DNA from: UBA6016 sp964568395
GTDB lineage: Bacteria > Campylobacterota > Campylobacteria > Campylobacterales > UBA6016
DNA length: 64,000 nucleotides
Direction of reading: 5' to 3'
Assembly (NCBI GenBank): GCA_964568395.1
Contig: CAZMPN010000004.1
Span: forward strand, 72,837 to 136,836
Part shown: one piece after another, positions 26,390-34,243 of the stretch
How the letters are laid out: each line of letters opens with the position of its first letter
Position numbering within the stretch: the first letter of the stretch is position 1
Notes under the pieces: model-generated
Database searches by the model: none
What the model saw: only the letters and a program-made list of their open reading frames with translations
Told to the model about the DNA's origin: nothing
Program-made: the position numbers and the translations under genes

Positions 26390-26427
26390 TATAAAGAAAG
26401 CCCTCAAATATATAAAGAAAGTATAAA
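26390..26427 (-). promoter_or_regulatory. KdpE-box-like direct repeats upstream of kup
   Basis: On the minus strand TTTATA occurs three times: 26427-26422, 26416-26411 and 26395-26390. The first two are 5 bases apart (TTTATA-CTTTC-TTTATA), the geometry described for the E. coli KdpE site (TTTATA, five bases, TTTACA). CTTTCTTTATA recurs after 21 bases, about two helical turns. They lie 54-91 bases before the kup start. Confidence 0.55.
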
Positions 26428-26502
26428 GACAAAAGAGGCCGCTTTTAACCGCCGTTTTTGTAGAATGCGGGAAAGATTTTTTGGTATGCAAAGGATGGGT
26501 AA

Positions 26503-28182
26503 ATGAGAAGCGATACAATCAAAAAAGGGTGGGGGAGGACTCCTCATAGAAGTTTACTTAGAGCCACAGGGCTAAAAGATGAAGATTTCGACAAGCCGTT
26601 CATCGGTATAGCGAATAGCCATATAGACATCATTCCGGGGCATTTCTTCCTTCAAGAGTATGGCAGGATAGTCAAAGAGGCGATAAGGGAAGCGGGCGGC
26701 GTGCCTTTTGAGTTTAACACTATCGGCGTGGACGACGGTATCGCTATGGGTCATGACGGGATGCTATATTCGCTTCCTAGCCGTGAGCTGATAGCCGATA
26801 GCATCGAGACGATGATGAATGCGCACAAGTTAGACGCTCTCATCTGTATCCCAAACTGCGACAAGATAGTCCCTGGGATGATAATGGGCGCTCTGAGGGT
26901 CAATGTACCGACGGTGTTCGTATCGGGTGGTCCTATGAAAGCGGGACATCTCAAAGACGGTACGCCTATCGACCTTGCGACTGCATTTGAGGCTGTGGGC
27001 AAAAAAGCTAGAGGTATGATGAGCGATGAAGAGCTGCACGAAATAGAGTGCAACGCTTGCCCGGGGGCTGGAAGCTGTAGCGGGATGTTTACGGCAAACT
27101 CTATGAATACGCTATGCGAAGCGATGGGTATCGCACTGCCCGGCAACGGTACGGTGCCTGCACTTACGCCTGAGAGAATAGAGATGGTAAAAAAAGCGGC
27201 AAAAAGAGTCGTGGAAATTGCACTTGACGAGAGATACAAAATCCGAAATATCCTGAACGAAAAAGCGGTACACAATGCCTTCGTCGTGGATATGGCGATG
27301 GGCGGTAGCTCAAATACGGTGCTTCACATGCTGGCAATCGCCAGAGAGTCTGGAGTCGATTTTCCTATAGCGCACATCAACGATATAGCGACCAAGGTAG
27401 CCCATATAGCCAAGATAAGCCCGTCTCTTAGCACCGTACATATGGAAGACATCGGCAAGGCAGGCGGCGTAAACGCGGTCATGAAAGAGGTAAGCAGGCG
27501 AGGCGATATACTCAAAACTGACGCTCTGACGGTGACAGGTGAGACGATAGGCGAGAGAATAGCAGGCGCAGAAATCAAAGATACGAGCGTCATCCACACC
27601 AATGAAAACGCATACTCTCCGGTAGGGGGTCTAGCGATACTGTTTGGCAATCTGGCAGAGCAAGGGTGTGTCGTCAAGACTGCAGGCATACAGCCGTCAA
27701 TGAGAAAATTCACGGGCAAAGCAATATGCTTCAACTCCCAAGACGAAGCGATAGCGGGTATCATGGGTGGCAAAGTAAAACCAGGTCATGTGGTGGTCAT
27801 CAGATACGAAGGTCCAAGAGGCGGCCCAGGCATGCAAGAGATGCTCACACCTACGAGCCTCATCGCAGGTATGGGGCTAGGCGAGTCTGTTGCACTTATC
27901 ACGGACGGCAGGTTCTCGGGTGCGACTCGTGGAGCTTGTATCGGTCACATCAGCCCGGAAGCGGCAGAGGGCGGACTCATCGGGCTACTCGAAGACGGCG
28001 ATGAAATCAGTCTAGATGTCGATAGCCATATGCTCCACGCCAATCTATCCGAAGAGGTCATAGAGGCAAGACGAGAGAAGTTTAAAGAGCACAAAAAACA
28101 TATCAACTCAAAATGGCTAAAAAGATATGGACTGCTTGTGACGAATGCTAGTAGCGGAGCGGTGTTAAAAACCGAACTATAA
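26503..28182 (+). CDS. ilvD: Dihydroxy-acid dehydratase
   Basis: Iron-sulfur enzyme of valine, isoleucine and pantothenate synthesis, 559 residues, full length. Motifs are RSLLRATGLKDEDF at the N-terminus, CIPNCDKIVPGM, CNACPGAGSCSGMFTANSMN with cluster-ligand Cys residues, DMAMGGSSNTVLH and GRFSGATRGACIGHISPEA at the C-terminus. A possible -10 hexamer TAGAAT lies at about 26460-26465. With leuA in the same window it represents branched-chain amino acid synthesis, though the two genes are not in one operon. Confidence 0.97.
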   Translation: MRSDTIKKGWGRTPHRSLLRATGLKDEDFDKPFIGIANSHIDIIPGHFFLQEYGRIVKEAIREAGGVPFEFNTIGVDDGIAMGHDGMLYSLPSRELIADSIETMMNAHKLDALICIPNCDKIVPGMIMGALRVNVPTVFVSGGPMKAGHLKDGTPIDLATAFEAVGKKARGMMSDEELHEIECNACPGAGSCSGMFTANSMNTLCEAMGIALPGNGTVPALTPERIEMVKKAAKRVVEIALDERYKIRNILNEKAVHNAFVVDMAMGGSSNTVLHMLAIARESGVDFPIAHINDIATKVAHIAKISPSLSTVHMEDIGKAGGVNAVMKEVSRRGDILKTDALTVTGETIGERIAGAEIKDTSVIHTNENAYSPVGGLAILFGNLAEQGCVVKTAGIQPSMRKFTGKAICFNSQDEAIAGIMGGKVKPGHVVVIRYEGPRGGPGMQEMLTPTSLIAGMGLGESVALITDGRFSGATRGACIGHISPEAAEGGLIGLLEDGDEISLDVDSHMLHANLSEEVIEARREKFKEHKKHINSKWLKRYGLLVTNASSGAVLKTEL

Positions 28183-28194
28183 AAAGGAAACCAA

Positions 28195-28503
28195 GTGAAT
28201 AGAATTAAATTTACATTGTATTTTGGAACCATTGTATTATTTGTTTTTTTGCTGAATAATACACTAGGTCTTGCATTAGTAAAAACTGGAATAAGCGAGC
28301 TGTTGGTTAGATTGATTGCTGGTGCAATTTTGTCTATCGCAATTTATGTTCTTTTGAAAATAAGATATGAGTACATAGGGTTTAAAATTGAGAAGCTTGA
28401 GTATATACTGCTTGGCTTAACTGTTATTTTAAGTTTTTTGTGGATTGCTCTATATGTGGCTGGAATGCAAAAAGGAAAACCAAAACTAGAAACCAATATA
28501 TAA
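28195..28503 (+). CDS. Small three-helix membrane protein, unknown
   Basis: A 102-residue protein from GTG 28195, which follows AAAAGGA, 12 bases after ilvD. Three hydrophobic segments are visible: FTLYFGTIVLFVFLLNNTLGLAL, LIAGAILSIAIYVLL and YILLGLTVILSFLWIALYVAGM. The composition is clearly more A+T-rich than ilvD, suggesting a different origin. I do not recognise the family. It may be cotranscribed with ilvD. Confidence 0.55.
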   Translation: MNRIKFTLYFGTIVLFVFLLNNTLGLALVKTGISELLVRLIAGAILSIAIYVLLKIRYEYIGFKIEKLEYILLGLTVILSFLWIALYVAGMQKGKPKLETNI

Positions 28504-28521
28504 TTTATTTTTTCATACTCC

Positions 28522-28538
28522 GCAGGGCTTAGCCCTGC
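28522..28538. repeat. Perfect short palindrome (stem-loop)
   Basis: GCAGGGC-TTA-GCCCTGC, a 7-base perfect stem with a 3-base loop, located after the small membrane protein gene and before the vapBC promoter. No T-run follows on either strand, so it is not a standard intrinsic terminator, although it may still stop or stabilise transcripts. Confidence 0.55.
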
Positions 28539-28552
28539 CAAAATTCCTCACA

Positions 28553-28581
28553 TTGACATTTAGCCTTAATAAGTATATACT
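28553..28581 (+). promoter_or_regulatory. vapBC promoter with palindromic operator
   Basis: TTGACA (28553-28558), 17 bases, TATACT (28576-28581): near-consensus sigma-70 promoter. The -10 is embedded in the perfect 10-base palindrome AGTATATACT (28572-28581), a plausible site for VapB autorepression, which is the general rule for VapBC operons. Confidence 0.7.
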
Positions 28582-28614
28582 CTAAAATATATATCAAAAA
28601 ACAAGGAGTTTATT

Positions 28615-28857
28615 ATGACTGCAACGGCAAAGCTCTTTCAAAACGGTCAAAGTCAAGCCGTAAGGCTCCCTAAAGAGTTTCGGTTTAACGGTGAGAGCGA
28701 GGTGGATATAAGTAGACTAGGTGATTTTGTTATCCTTAGCCCGCACAAAAGCAATAAGTGGCAGGCGCTAGTTGAGGCGGTGAGTGAGTTTAGCGATGAT
28801 TTTGCGCTCTCAAGAGATGATTTGCCGCCGCAAAATAGAGCGGAGCTGTTTTCGTGA
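28615..28857 (+). CDS. vapB: VapB-type antitoxin (AbrB/SpoVT swapped-hairpin)
   Basis: An 80-residue protein. The N-terminal half (TATAKLFQNGQSQAVRLPKEFRF) is the AbrB/SpoVT DNA-binding fold with the NGxSQAVRLPK motif of VapB antitoxins; the C-terminal half would wrap the toxin. A good ribosome-binding site (AAGGAG) precedes the ATG. Overlaps vapC by 4 bases. Expected to neutralise VapC and repress its own promoter. Confidence 0.9.
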   Translation: MTATAKLFQNGQSQAVRLPKEFRFNGESEVDISRLGDFVILSPHKSNKWQALVEAVSEFSDDFALSRDDLPPQNRAELFS

Positions 28858-29273
28858 GCTATATGCTGGACACCAATATCTGCATCTACATCATCAACAA
28901 TAAACCAAAAGCGGTGTTAGATAGGTTTTTGGCTCTCGGCGAGAGCGATAGGGTCTATATATCGACTATCAGTGTGGCGGAGCTGTTTTATGGGCTGGCA
29001 AAAAGCTCGTCGCCAAAAAAAGAGCAAAACAAACTTGCTCTAATAAAATTCCTCTCGCCTCTTGAAGTGGTGTATTTTGACGACAAAGCCGCTATAGAGT
29101 ACGGAAGCCTAAGGGCGACGCTAGAAAAATCAGGCAGCGTAATCGGCGCAAACGACCTTCTCATCGCCGCTCACGCCGTCTCTATGGGTGTTACGCTTGT
29201 GACAAACAATACAAAAGAGTTTGAGAGGGTGAATGATTTGAAATTGGAAAACTGGGCGAAGGATATAAAATGA
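28854..29273 (+). CDS. vapC: VapC-type PIN-domain ribonuclease toxin
   Basis: A 139-residue PIN-domain protein starting at GTG 28854, overlapping the antitoxin stop. The acidic active-site residues are visible: the first Asp in MLDTNICIYIINN, a Glu in STISVAELFYGL, an Asp in IGANDLLIAAHA and the last in TNNTKEFERV. VapC toxins cleave tRNA or rRNA; the target here is unknown. Overlaps the YchJ-like gene by 4 bases. Confidence 0.92.
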   Translation: MSYMLDTNICIYIINNKPKAVLDRFLALGESDRVYISTISVAELFYGLAKSSSPKKEQNKLALIKFLSPLEVVYFDDKAAIEYGSLRATLEKSGSVIGANDLLIAAHAVSMGVTLVTNNTKEFERVNDLKLENWAKDIK

Positions 29274-29671
29274 AAATAACCCCAAACTCAAAATGCCCGT
29301 GCGGAAGCAGGCTAAAATACAAGAAGTGTTGCTTCGTCTATCACGACGGGGCAAATGCGGCCGATGCCTTGAAGCTGATGGTGACGAGGTACTCGGCGTA
29401 CGCCGCCGCAGACGCTAGCTATATCATCAGAACTACGCATCCGCAAAATCATGATTACAGGGATGACAGAAAGGCTTGGGCGGAGGAGATAGACCGTTTC
29501 TGCGAGTCTACGGAGTTTTTGGGTCTGGAAGTGCTCGACTACATCGAAGGCGAAAACGAATCATTCGTGGAGTTCAAGGCGAAGCTATCGGATGGAATCT
29601 TGCATGAAAAAAGCCGTTTTGTAAAAGAGAACGGCAGATGGCTATACCATAGCGGCGAGTTTTTACAATAA
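29270..29671 (+). CDS. YchJ/UPF0225-family SEC-C motif protein
   Basis: A 133-residue protein. The N-terminus has a SEC-C-like zinc motif (CPCGSRLKYKKCC), followed by an NTF2-like alpha/beta domain with LMVTRYSAYAAADASYIIRTTHP, typical of the YchJ family. Only the N-terminal metal motif is present; E. coli YchJ has a second one at the C-terminus. Function unknown. The ATGA overlap with vapC makes it part of the same transcript, although YchJ is not a known member of VapBC systems. Confidence 0.85.
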   Translation: MKITPNSKCPCGSRLKYKKCCFVYHDGANAADALKLMVTRYSAYAAADASYIIRTTHPQNHDYRDDRKAWAEEIDRFCESTEFLGLEVLDYIEGENESFVEFKAKLSDGILHEKSRFVKENGRWLYHSGEFLQ

Positions 29672-29675
29672 GAGT

Positions 29676-29747
29676 GCAAAGCTCATCTTTGCGGCAATGG
29701 ACACGAGTGTCCCTTGTAGCCCCCTGAAGCTACCCGCCAATGGCGGG
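29676..29747. repeat. Cluster of four short stem-loops between convergent genes
   Basis: Consecutive inverted repeats occupy most of the 80-base gap between ychJ and cowN: GCAAAG/CTTTGC (29676-29692), GGACA/TGTCC (29699-29712), TAGC/GCTA (29717-29732) and CCCGCC-AAT-GGCGGG (29733-29747). Lying at the 3' ends of two convergent genes, they probably end or protect both transcripts. No T-runs follow, so Rho-independent termination is uncertain. Confidence 0.55.
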
Positions 29748-29751
29748 AGAG

Positions 29752-30048
29752 TTAGCAGCAGTCGTACTCGCATTTTCTCATTATCTCGAGCCCAGGCTCG
29801 TATCCGCTATCCTCGAACAGCTCCTCTATATAAAACACGGATGCGCAGACCAGGTATAGCACTTTTTCATCGGGCGCCTTGTCGTAGTACGCCTGCGGTA
29901 TTTTGGATTTGAAGGCATCCCAAAACGGATTGTTGTATCTTTCGTCTTTCGTGACCTCTATTATGCAGTCTATCACTTCAGAGGCGTGTTTGTAGCAGTC
30001 TATATTCATAAAACTCACGTATCTGTCGACTACCTCTTTTTGTTCCAT
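29752..30048 (-). CDS. cowN: CowN-like nitrogenase-protecting protein
   Basis: A 98-residue soluble protein. DRYVSFMNIDCYKHA near the N-terminus, NPFWDAFKSKI in the middle, IEELFEDSGYEPGLEIM and the terminal Cys-Cys match the CowN family, which protects molybdenum nitrogenase from carbon monoxide in Rhodobacter and relatives. A ribosome-binding site (AGAGGAAA) precedes the ATG. No nif gene is in the window, so the role depends on nitrogenase being encoded elsewhere; the mod transport and cofactor genes would fit. Confidence 0.8.
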   Translation of the reverse strand: MEQKEVVDRYVSFMNIDCYKHASEVIDCIIEVTKDERYNNPFWDAFKSKIPQAYYDKAPDEKVLYLVCASVFYIEELFEDSGYEPGLEIMRKCEYDCC

Positions 30049-30157
30049 CTATTTCCTCTGTGATTTTTTGGAAATTGTATTTAAATATGAGGAATAGAAC
30101 GTGCTTAAAAAATAAATCATATAATTAAAATATTCTATTGCTTGGAGGTAGCGGGCT

Positions 30158-30769
30158 ATGAGAAAGATTACACTCTCCTTGATGGTTGCGGCATCGTTGG
30201 TTTACTCCGCAAATTTTGATATAGGCGTATCCGGCTCCGACAAGGGAATAACCGGCTTTACGCTTTCTGTTGGCGAATATTATAGGGCTCCTATCGAAGA
30301 GATAAGGGTCATTAGGCGTTCGCTATCCCCTGACGAGCTATCCGTGGTATATTTTTTGGCTAGAAAGGCGAATAGAAGCCCCGAATATATCACCAGAATG
30401 AGGATTGACGGCAGATCTTGGTGGCAGATAACCATCTCGCTTGGTCTTGAGCCGCGGGATATATATGTCGTAGAAACATCAAGGCATTCAGGGCCTCCTT
30501 ACGGAAAAGCGTATGGGCACCACAAAAAGCATGGCGATTACAGGCTTAGCGACGGCGAGATAGTGGAGCTTGTGAATACTAGGTTTTTGGCTTCATACCA
30601 CCGTGTAAGCGCAGACGAGATCATAGACCGCAGAAAAGGCGGCAGAAGCTATTCCGATATAGACGACGATTTCAGGGCGTCGAAGATTAAAAATAAACAT
30701 AAAGATAACGGAAAAAAAGATAAAGACGAAAGAGGGCACGGGCGCGGACACGATAAAGAAAGAGATTAG
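30158..30769 (+). CDS. Secreted basic protein with a duplicated helical segment, unknown
   Basis: A 203-residue protein with a signal peptide (KITLSLMVAASLVYSA). The middle has SLSPDELSVVYFLARKANRSPEYITRM followed by RIDGRSWWQITISLGL, and a second, shorter copy of the same pattern follows (RLSDGEIVELVNTRFL, then KGGRSYSDIDDDF). The last 35 residues are almost only Lys, Asp, Arg, His and Gly. Similar pattern proteins occur in other Proteobacteria, without known function. TATAAT at 30120-30125 may be the -10 element. Confidence 0.6.
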   Translation: MRKITLSLMVAASLVYSANFDIGVSGSDKGITGFTLSVGEYYRAPIEEIRVIRRSLSPDELSVVYFLARKANRSPEYITRMRIDGRSWWQITISLGLEPRDIYVVETSRHSGPPYGKAYGHHKKHGDYRLSDGEIVELVNTRFLASYHRVSADEIIDRRKGGRSYSDIDDDFRASKIKNKHKDNGKKDKDERGHGRGHDKERD

Positions 30770-30780
30770 CTCTCTTTCTT
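30756..30780. terminator. Stem-loop between convergent genes, possible bidirectional terminator
   Basis: AAGAAAGAGA-TTAGC-TCTCTTTCTT: a perfect 10-base stem with a 5-base loop that contains the stop codon of the upstream plus-strand gene; it also reaches the metH stop from the other side. The stem is poor in G+C but the arms are pyrimidine-rich, so it may serve both transcripts. Confidence 0.5.
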
Positions 30781-33700
30781 AGATATTGAAGTATTGCGCG
30801 TCCGGGTGGTGTACGATGATTGCGCTGGTGGAAGCCTCAGGGACTATCTGGCATGTCTCCGACAGCGTGACGCCGTACTCTTCCGGGCGAAGAAGCTCAA
30901 AAAGAGTCCTATTCATCTCAAGGTCCGGGCACGACGGATAGCCGAACGAATATCTGCATCCGTGGTATCCGGTCATTTTCACTTCGCCGAGATCCACTTT
31001 TTCGTTTCTTAGTATGCCAAGCTCGATGCGCACTCTTTTGTGCACCATCTCCGCCATCGCTTCGGCAAGCTCTACGGCTAGACCGTGCACCAGATAGTAT
31101 TCATGGTATTTGCCCGCGTCAAATAGCTCTTTTTCGTATGCCGCAAGCTTATCCCCGACAGATACCACGCTCATGGCTAGCACGTCGTGTCTGTCGCTTC
31201 TGAAATAGTCCGGTATGGAGCGGCGAGGTGTCTTTAGCGCCCTAGGAAAGCCGAGCACCTTGGAGGCCCTGCATCTGACGGCGTGTATATCCTCCCGGTT
31301 TGCGTCGGCGCCGTTTACCCATCCCTCGTTTTCGCCGAAAATGAGCAGCTCGTCGTTCTCCGACCTTACCGGATAATACCCGTATATGGCTACCGGCTGA
31401 TATAGCCCATCTTCCAAGAACTGTTTTTTTAGTCTCTCGTATGAGGGTTTGACTACCTCTTCCAGCTGTTTTTCATACTCGTCTTTTTCGATACCTTTGG
31501 ATTTGTAGCCCCATCTCTCTTTGAAAAGCATGCGGTGGTTTATCCACTCGAACGCCATTAGTTTGTCGCTCTGCGAAAACTCCCATACGCGCCTTCCCCA
31601 AAACGGAGGCGTAGGCGGCTCCTCGGTTTGCGGTTTTATAAGCTCTCCTGGCGCCGTATCGGCTTTCGCTGCGGCTCTGGCCTCCGCCCTCTCTTGCGAT
31701 GGCATAGCCACCGTGATCTCTTCGCCTCTTTCTATCTGCGTCAGCGTAGTTATCGCATCGAATGCGTCACGAGAGTATATGACCGGGCCGTCGTATACCG
31801 GGCGGCAATATTCGCTTACAAACTCTAGGTTTAGCGCGGCGCCGCCGAGAATCACGGGCACGGTGATACCTCTTCTTTTCAGCTCTTCGAGGTTTTCTTT
31901 CATGACTTGCGTGGATTTGACCAGCAGGCCGCTCATGCCTATCGCGTCGGCATTATGTTCTTTTAGTTTTTCGATGAATAGCTCGATATCGGCTTTTATT
32001 CCTATGTTTACGACCTTGAAGCCGTTGTTTGTAAGTATGATATCAACTAGGTTTTTGCCGACGTCGTGCACGTCGCCCTTCACCGTGCCTAGAATCAGCG
32101 TAGTCTGGCTCGACTTTTCAGTTTTTGGCAGGTAGGGGGCCAGAAAGTCCACGGCGGCCTTCATCGTCTCCGCCGCCTGAAGCACGAAAGGCAGTTGCAT
32201 TCTGCCGTCCCCGAACAGCTCTCCGACCTCTTTCATTGCGCCGATTAGCAGTTCGTTGACTATATCTTCAGGCGCTATCGTATCCTTGGCGCTAGGCAAT
32301 AGCGCCAACAGACGCTCTTTATCCCCCGCGATTAGCAGCTTTTTGATTTTTGTAGGTGCATCCAACCCTTCCAGGTCGTCTTTGGCTTTGGCGCTCTCTC
32401 CGCTCTGTGCGGCAAAATGGTTGATGAAAGCCCCAAGCGGGTCATGTCCGCCCCCTCTTTTGTTGAATAGCAGATCTTCGCACAGTTTTATCTCTTCGTC
32501 CGGGATGGAGTGGTAGGCGAGGGTGTTTTTGACGTTTACGATCGCCGTGGATAGCCCTGCTTTGACGGCGTGGTGCAAAAATACGGAGTTTAGCACCTCC
32601 CTAGAGTGCTTGGATAGGCCAAACGATATATTTGATACCCCTAGCGTAAACCCGGCCTCCGGATGCGCCACATGAAACTCTTTGATTGCGTCTATCGTCT
32701 CTATCGCCGCGGTAAAGTACTCCGAGTCGCCGCTGCCGACGGTAAATGTGAGCATATCGAATACGAGGTCGGATGGCTTGAAGCCGAAATTTTGCGTGGC
32801 CCGCTCAAAAATCCTATCCGCGATTTCCAGCTTCCGCTCTTTCGTTTTCGCCATCCCTTGCTCGTCTATCGTCAGACATACCAGGGCTGCGCCAAATCTC
32901 TTGGCAAGGGCGCATACCGCGTCGAATTTCTCTATACCGTCTTCCAGGTTCACGGAGTTGACTATCGGGCGTCCGCCTATCAGCTTGAGCGCTACTTCTA
33001 GCGCGCCTATCTGCGTGGAGTCCGGCATTAGCGGTAGCGTGAGCTTGGAGGCGTATCTGGATACCACCTCTTTCATGTCTTTTCTCTCGTCGCGCCCTGC
33101 GAAAGCTACGCTAACATCGAGCACATGCGCTCCGCTTCTAACCTGTTCGTACGCTACGCTCATAGCTCCGTCAAAATCTTCGGCCAGCAGCAGCTCCCTA
33201 AAGGCCTTGGAGCCTGTCGCATTGCTTCGTTCGCCGATATACAAAGGAGCCGGCTCCTGGACCAGAGCTACGCTTTCAAACAGTGAGGCGAGGGAGTTTG
33301 GATGGCTTCCGGTCGCACTCTTTGGCCTAAATCCTTTTACCTCCTTTGCCAGCTCCAGTATGTGTTGCGGCGTGGTTCCGCAGCAGCCGCCCAGAATCGC
33401 TATGCCGTCGACGTCGCAAAACGCTTTTTGGAGAGCGGCGAATTCGTTTGGCCCCATCGGATAAAATGTGTGCCCACCCCTGTTTTGCGGCAAGCCGGCG
33501 TTAGCGTGTACGCTTATATATCCGTCCCATACCTCGCTTAGCGCTTTTACGTGCTTGGCTACCTCTTCCGGTCCAGTTCCGCAGTTGAAGCCTAGAGACA
33601 GAATGTCGAAAGGAGATAGAATGGTCGCCAGCGTCTTTGCGTCGGTGCCTATAAGCATGGTGCCGTTCATCTCTATCGTCGCCGATACCATGATCGGAAG

Positions 33701-34243
33701 CCTCATGCCTTTGGCGGCAAAAGCGTCTTCTGCGCCGACAAGGGCGGCTTTTATCTGGAGCGGGTCTTGGCAAGTCTCGAAAAGTATAATATCCGCTCCG
33801 GCGTCGCAAGCCGCGCCTACCGATAGCTCATACCCCTCTTTCATCTCGTCGAACTCTATGTGCCCAAGACTAGGCAGCTTGGTTCCCGGGCCAAGAGAGC
33901 AGGCGACATATACGCTATCTTCCAGCCCTAGTTCCGCGGCTGCTTCCTTGACCCTTTTGATACCTTCGACGGTTAGTTCGTAGCACATATCAGAGAGACC
34001 GTATTCGTCAAGCACCCACGGAAGGCATCCGAACGTATTGGATTTTGAGATGTCAGCCCCGGCTCTATAGTATGCCCTGTGAACGCCTTTTATCTCGTCT
34101 TTTGCCGATATATTCAGGTATTCGTTGCATCCTTCGTAGTTGCCCCACGCCTGGGCGGAGATTTTGAGCTTTTGAAGCTCTGTGCCCATTGCGCCGTCGA
34201 TGACTACGACGCGTTCTTTTAAAAGTTCTTCTATTTTCTTCAT
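30779..34243 (-). CDS. metH: Cobalamin-dependent methionine synthase
   Basis: Methylates homocysteine from methyltetrahydrofolate via cobalamin. The 1154 residues give the full four-module enzyme: homocysteine domain (about 1-310, zinc Cys residues in NCGTG near 221 and GGCCGTT near 287), folate domain (about 335-610), cobalamin cap and binding domains (about 640-880, with GDVHDVGKN at 723-731 supplying the lower His ligand) and the AdoMet reactivation domain to the C-terminus. The start is ATG 34243, overlapping the pglF stop as ATGA, rather than the TTG before it. It is the last gene of the pgl operon. Confidence 0.96.
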   Translation of the reverse strand: MKKIEELLKERVVVIDGAMGTELQKLKISAQAWGNYEGCNEYLNISAKDEIKGVHRAYYRAGADISKSNTFGCLPWVLDEYGLSDMCYELTVEGIKRVKEAAAELGLEDSVYVACSLGPGTKLPSLGHIEFDEMKEGYELSVGAACDAGADIILFETCQDPLQIKAALVGAEDAFAAKGMRLPIMVSATIEMNGTMLIGTDAKTLATILSPFDILSLGFNCGTGPEEVAKHVKALSEVWDGYISVHANAGLPQNRGGHTFYPMGPNEFAALQKAFCDVDGIAILGGCCGTTPQHILELAKEVKGFRPKSATGSHPNSLASLFESVALVQEPAPLYIGERSNATGSKAFRELLLAEDFDGAMSVAYEQVRSGAHVLDVSVAFAGRDERKDMKEVVSRYASKLTLPLMPDSTQIGALEVALKLIGGRPIVNSVNLEDGIEKFDAVCALAKRFGAALVCLTIDEQGMAKTKERKLEIADRIFERATQNFGFKPSDLVFDMLTFTVGSGDSEYFTAAIETIDAIKEFHVAHPEAGFTLGVSNISFGLSKHSREVLNSVFLHHAVKAGLSTAIVNVKNTLAYHSIPDEEIKLCEDLLFNKRGGGHDPLGAFINHFAAQSGESAKAKDDLEGLDAPTKIKKLLIAGDKERLLALLPSAKDTIAPEDIVNELLIGAMKEVGELFGDGRMQLPFVLQAAETMKAAVDFLAPYLPKTEKSSQTTLILGTVKGDVHDVGKNLVDIILTNNGFKVVNIGIKADIELFIEKLKEHNADAIGMSGLLVKSTQVMKENLEELKRRGITVPVILGGAALNLEFVSEYCRPVYDGPVIYSRDAFDAITTLTQIERGEEITVAMPSQERAEARAAAKADTAPGELIKPQTEEPPTPPFWGRRVWEFSQSDKLMAFEWINHRMLFKERWGYKSKGIEKDEYEKQLEEVVKPSYERLKKQFLEDGLYQPVAIYGYYPVRSENDELLIFGENEGWVNGADANREDIHAVRCRASKVLGFPRALKTPRRSIPDYFRSDRHDVLAMSVVSVGDKLAAYEKELFDAGKYHEYYLVHGLAVELAEAMAEMVHKRVRIELGILRNEKVDLGEVKMTGYHGCRYSFGYPSCPDLEMNRTLFELLRPEEYGVTLSETCQIVPEASTSAIIVHHPDAQYFNI

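Noticed and set aside
25756..26394. Antisense frame of 212 codons opposite kup
   Set aside because: Kup motifs are continuous on the other strand; the antisense product has no recognisable domain or ribosome-binding site.
28522..28538. Stem-loop GCAGGGC-TTA-GCCCTGC as an intrinsic terminator
   Set aside because: No run of Ts follows on either strand, so I listed it as a palindrome only.
28195..30048. Prophage or integrative element around vapBC
   Set aside because: No integrase, transposase, tRNA or flanking repeats of useful length are visible; only small accessory genes.
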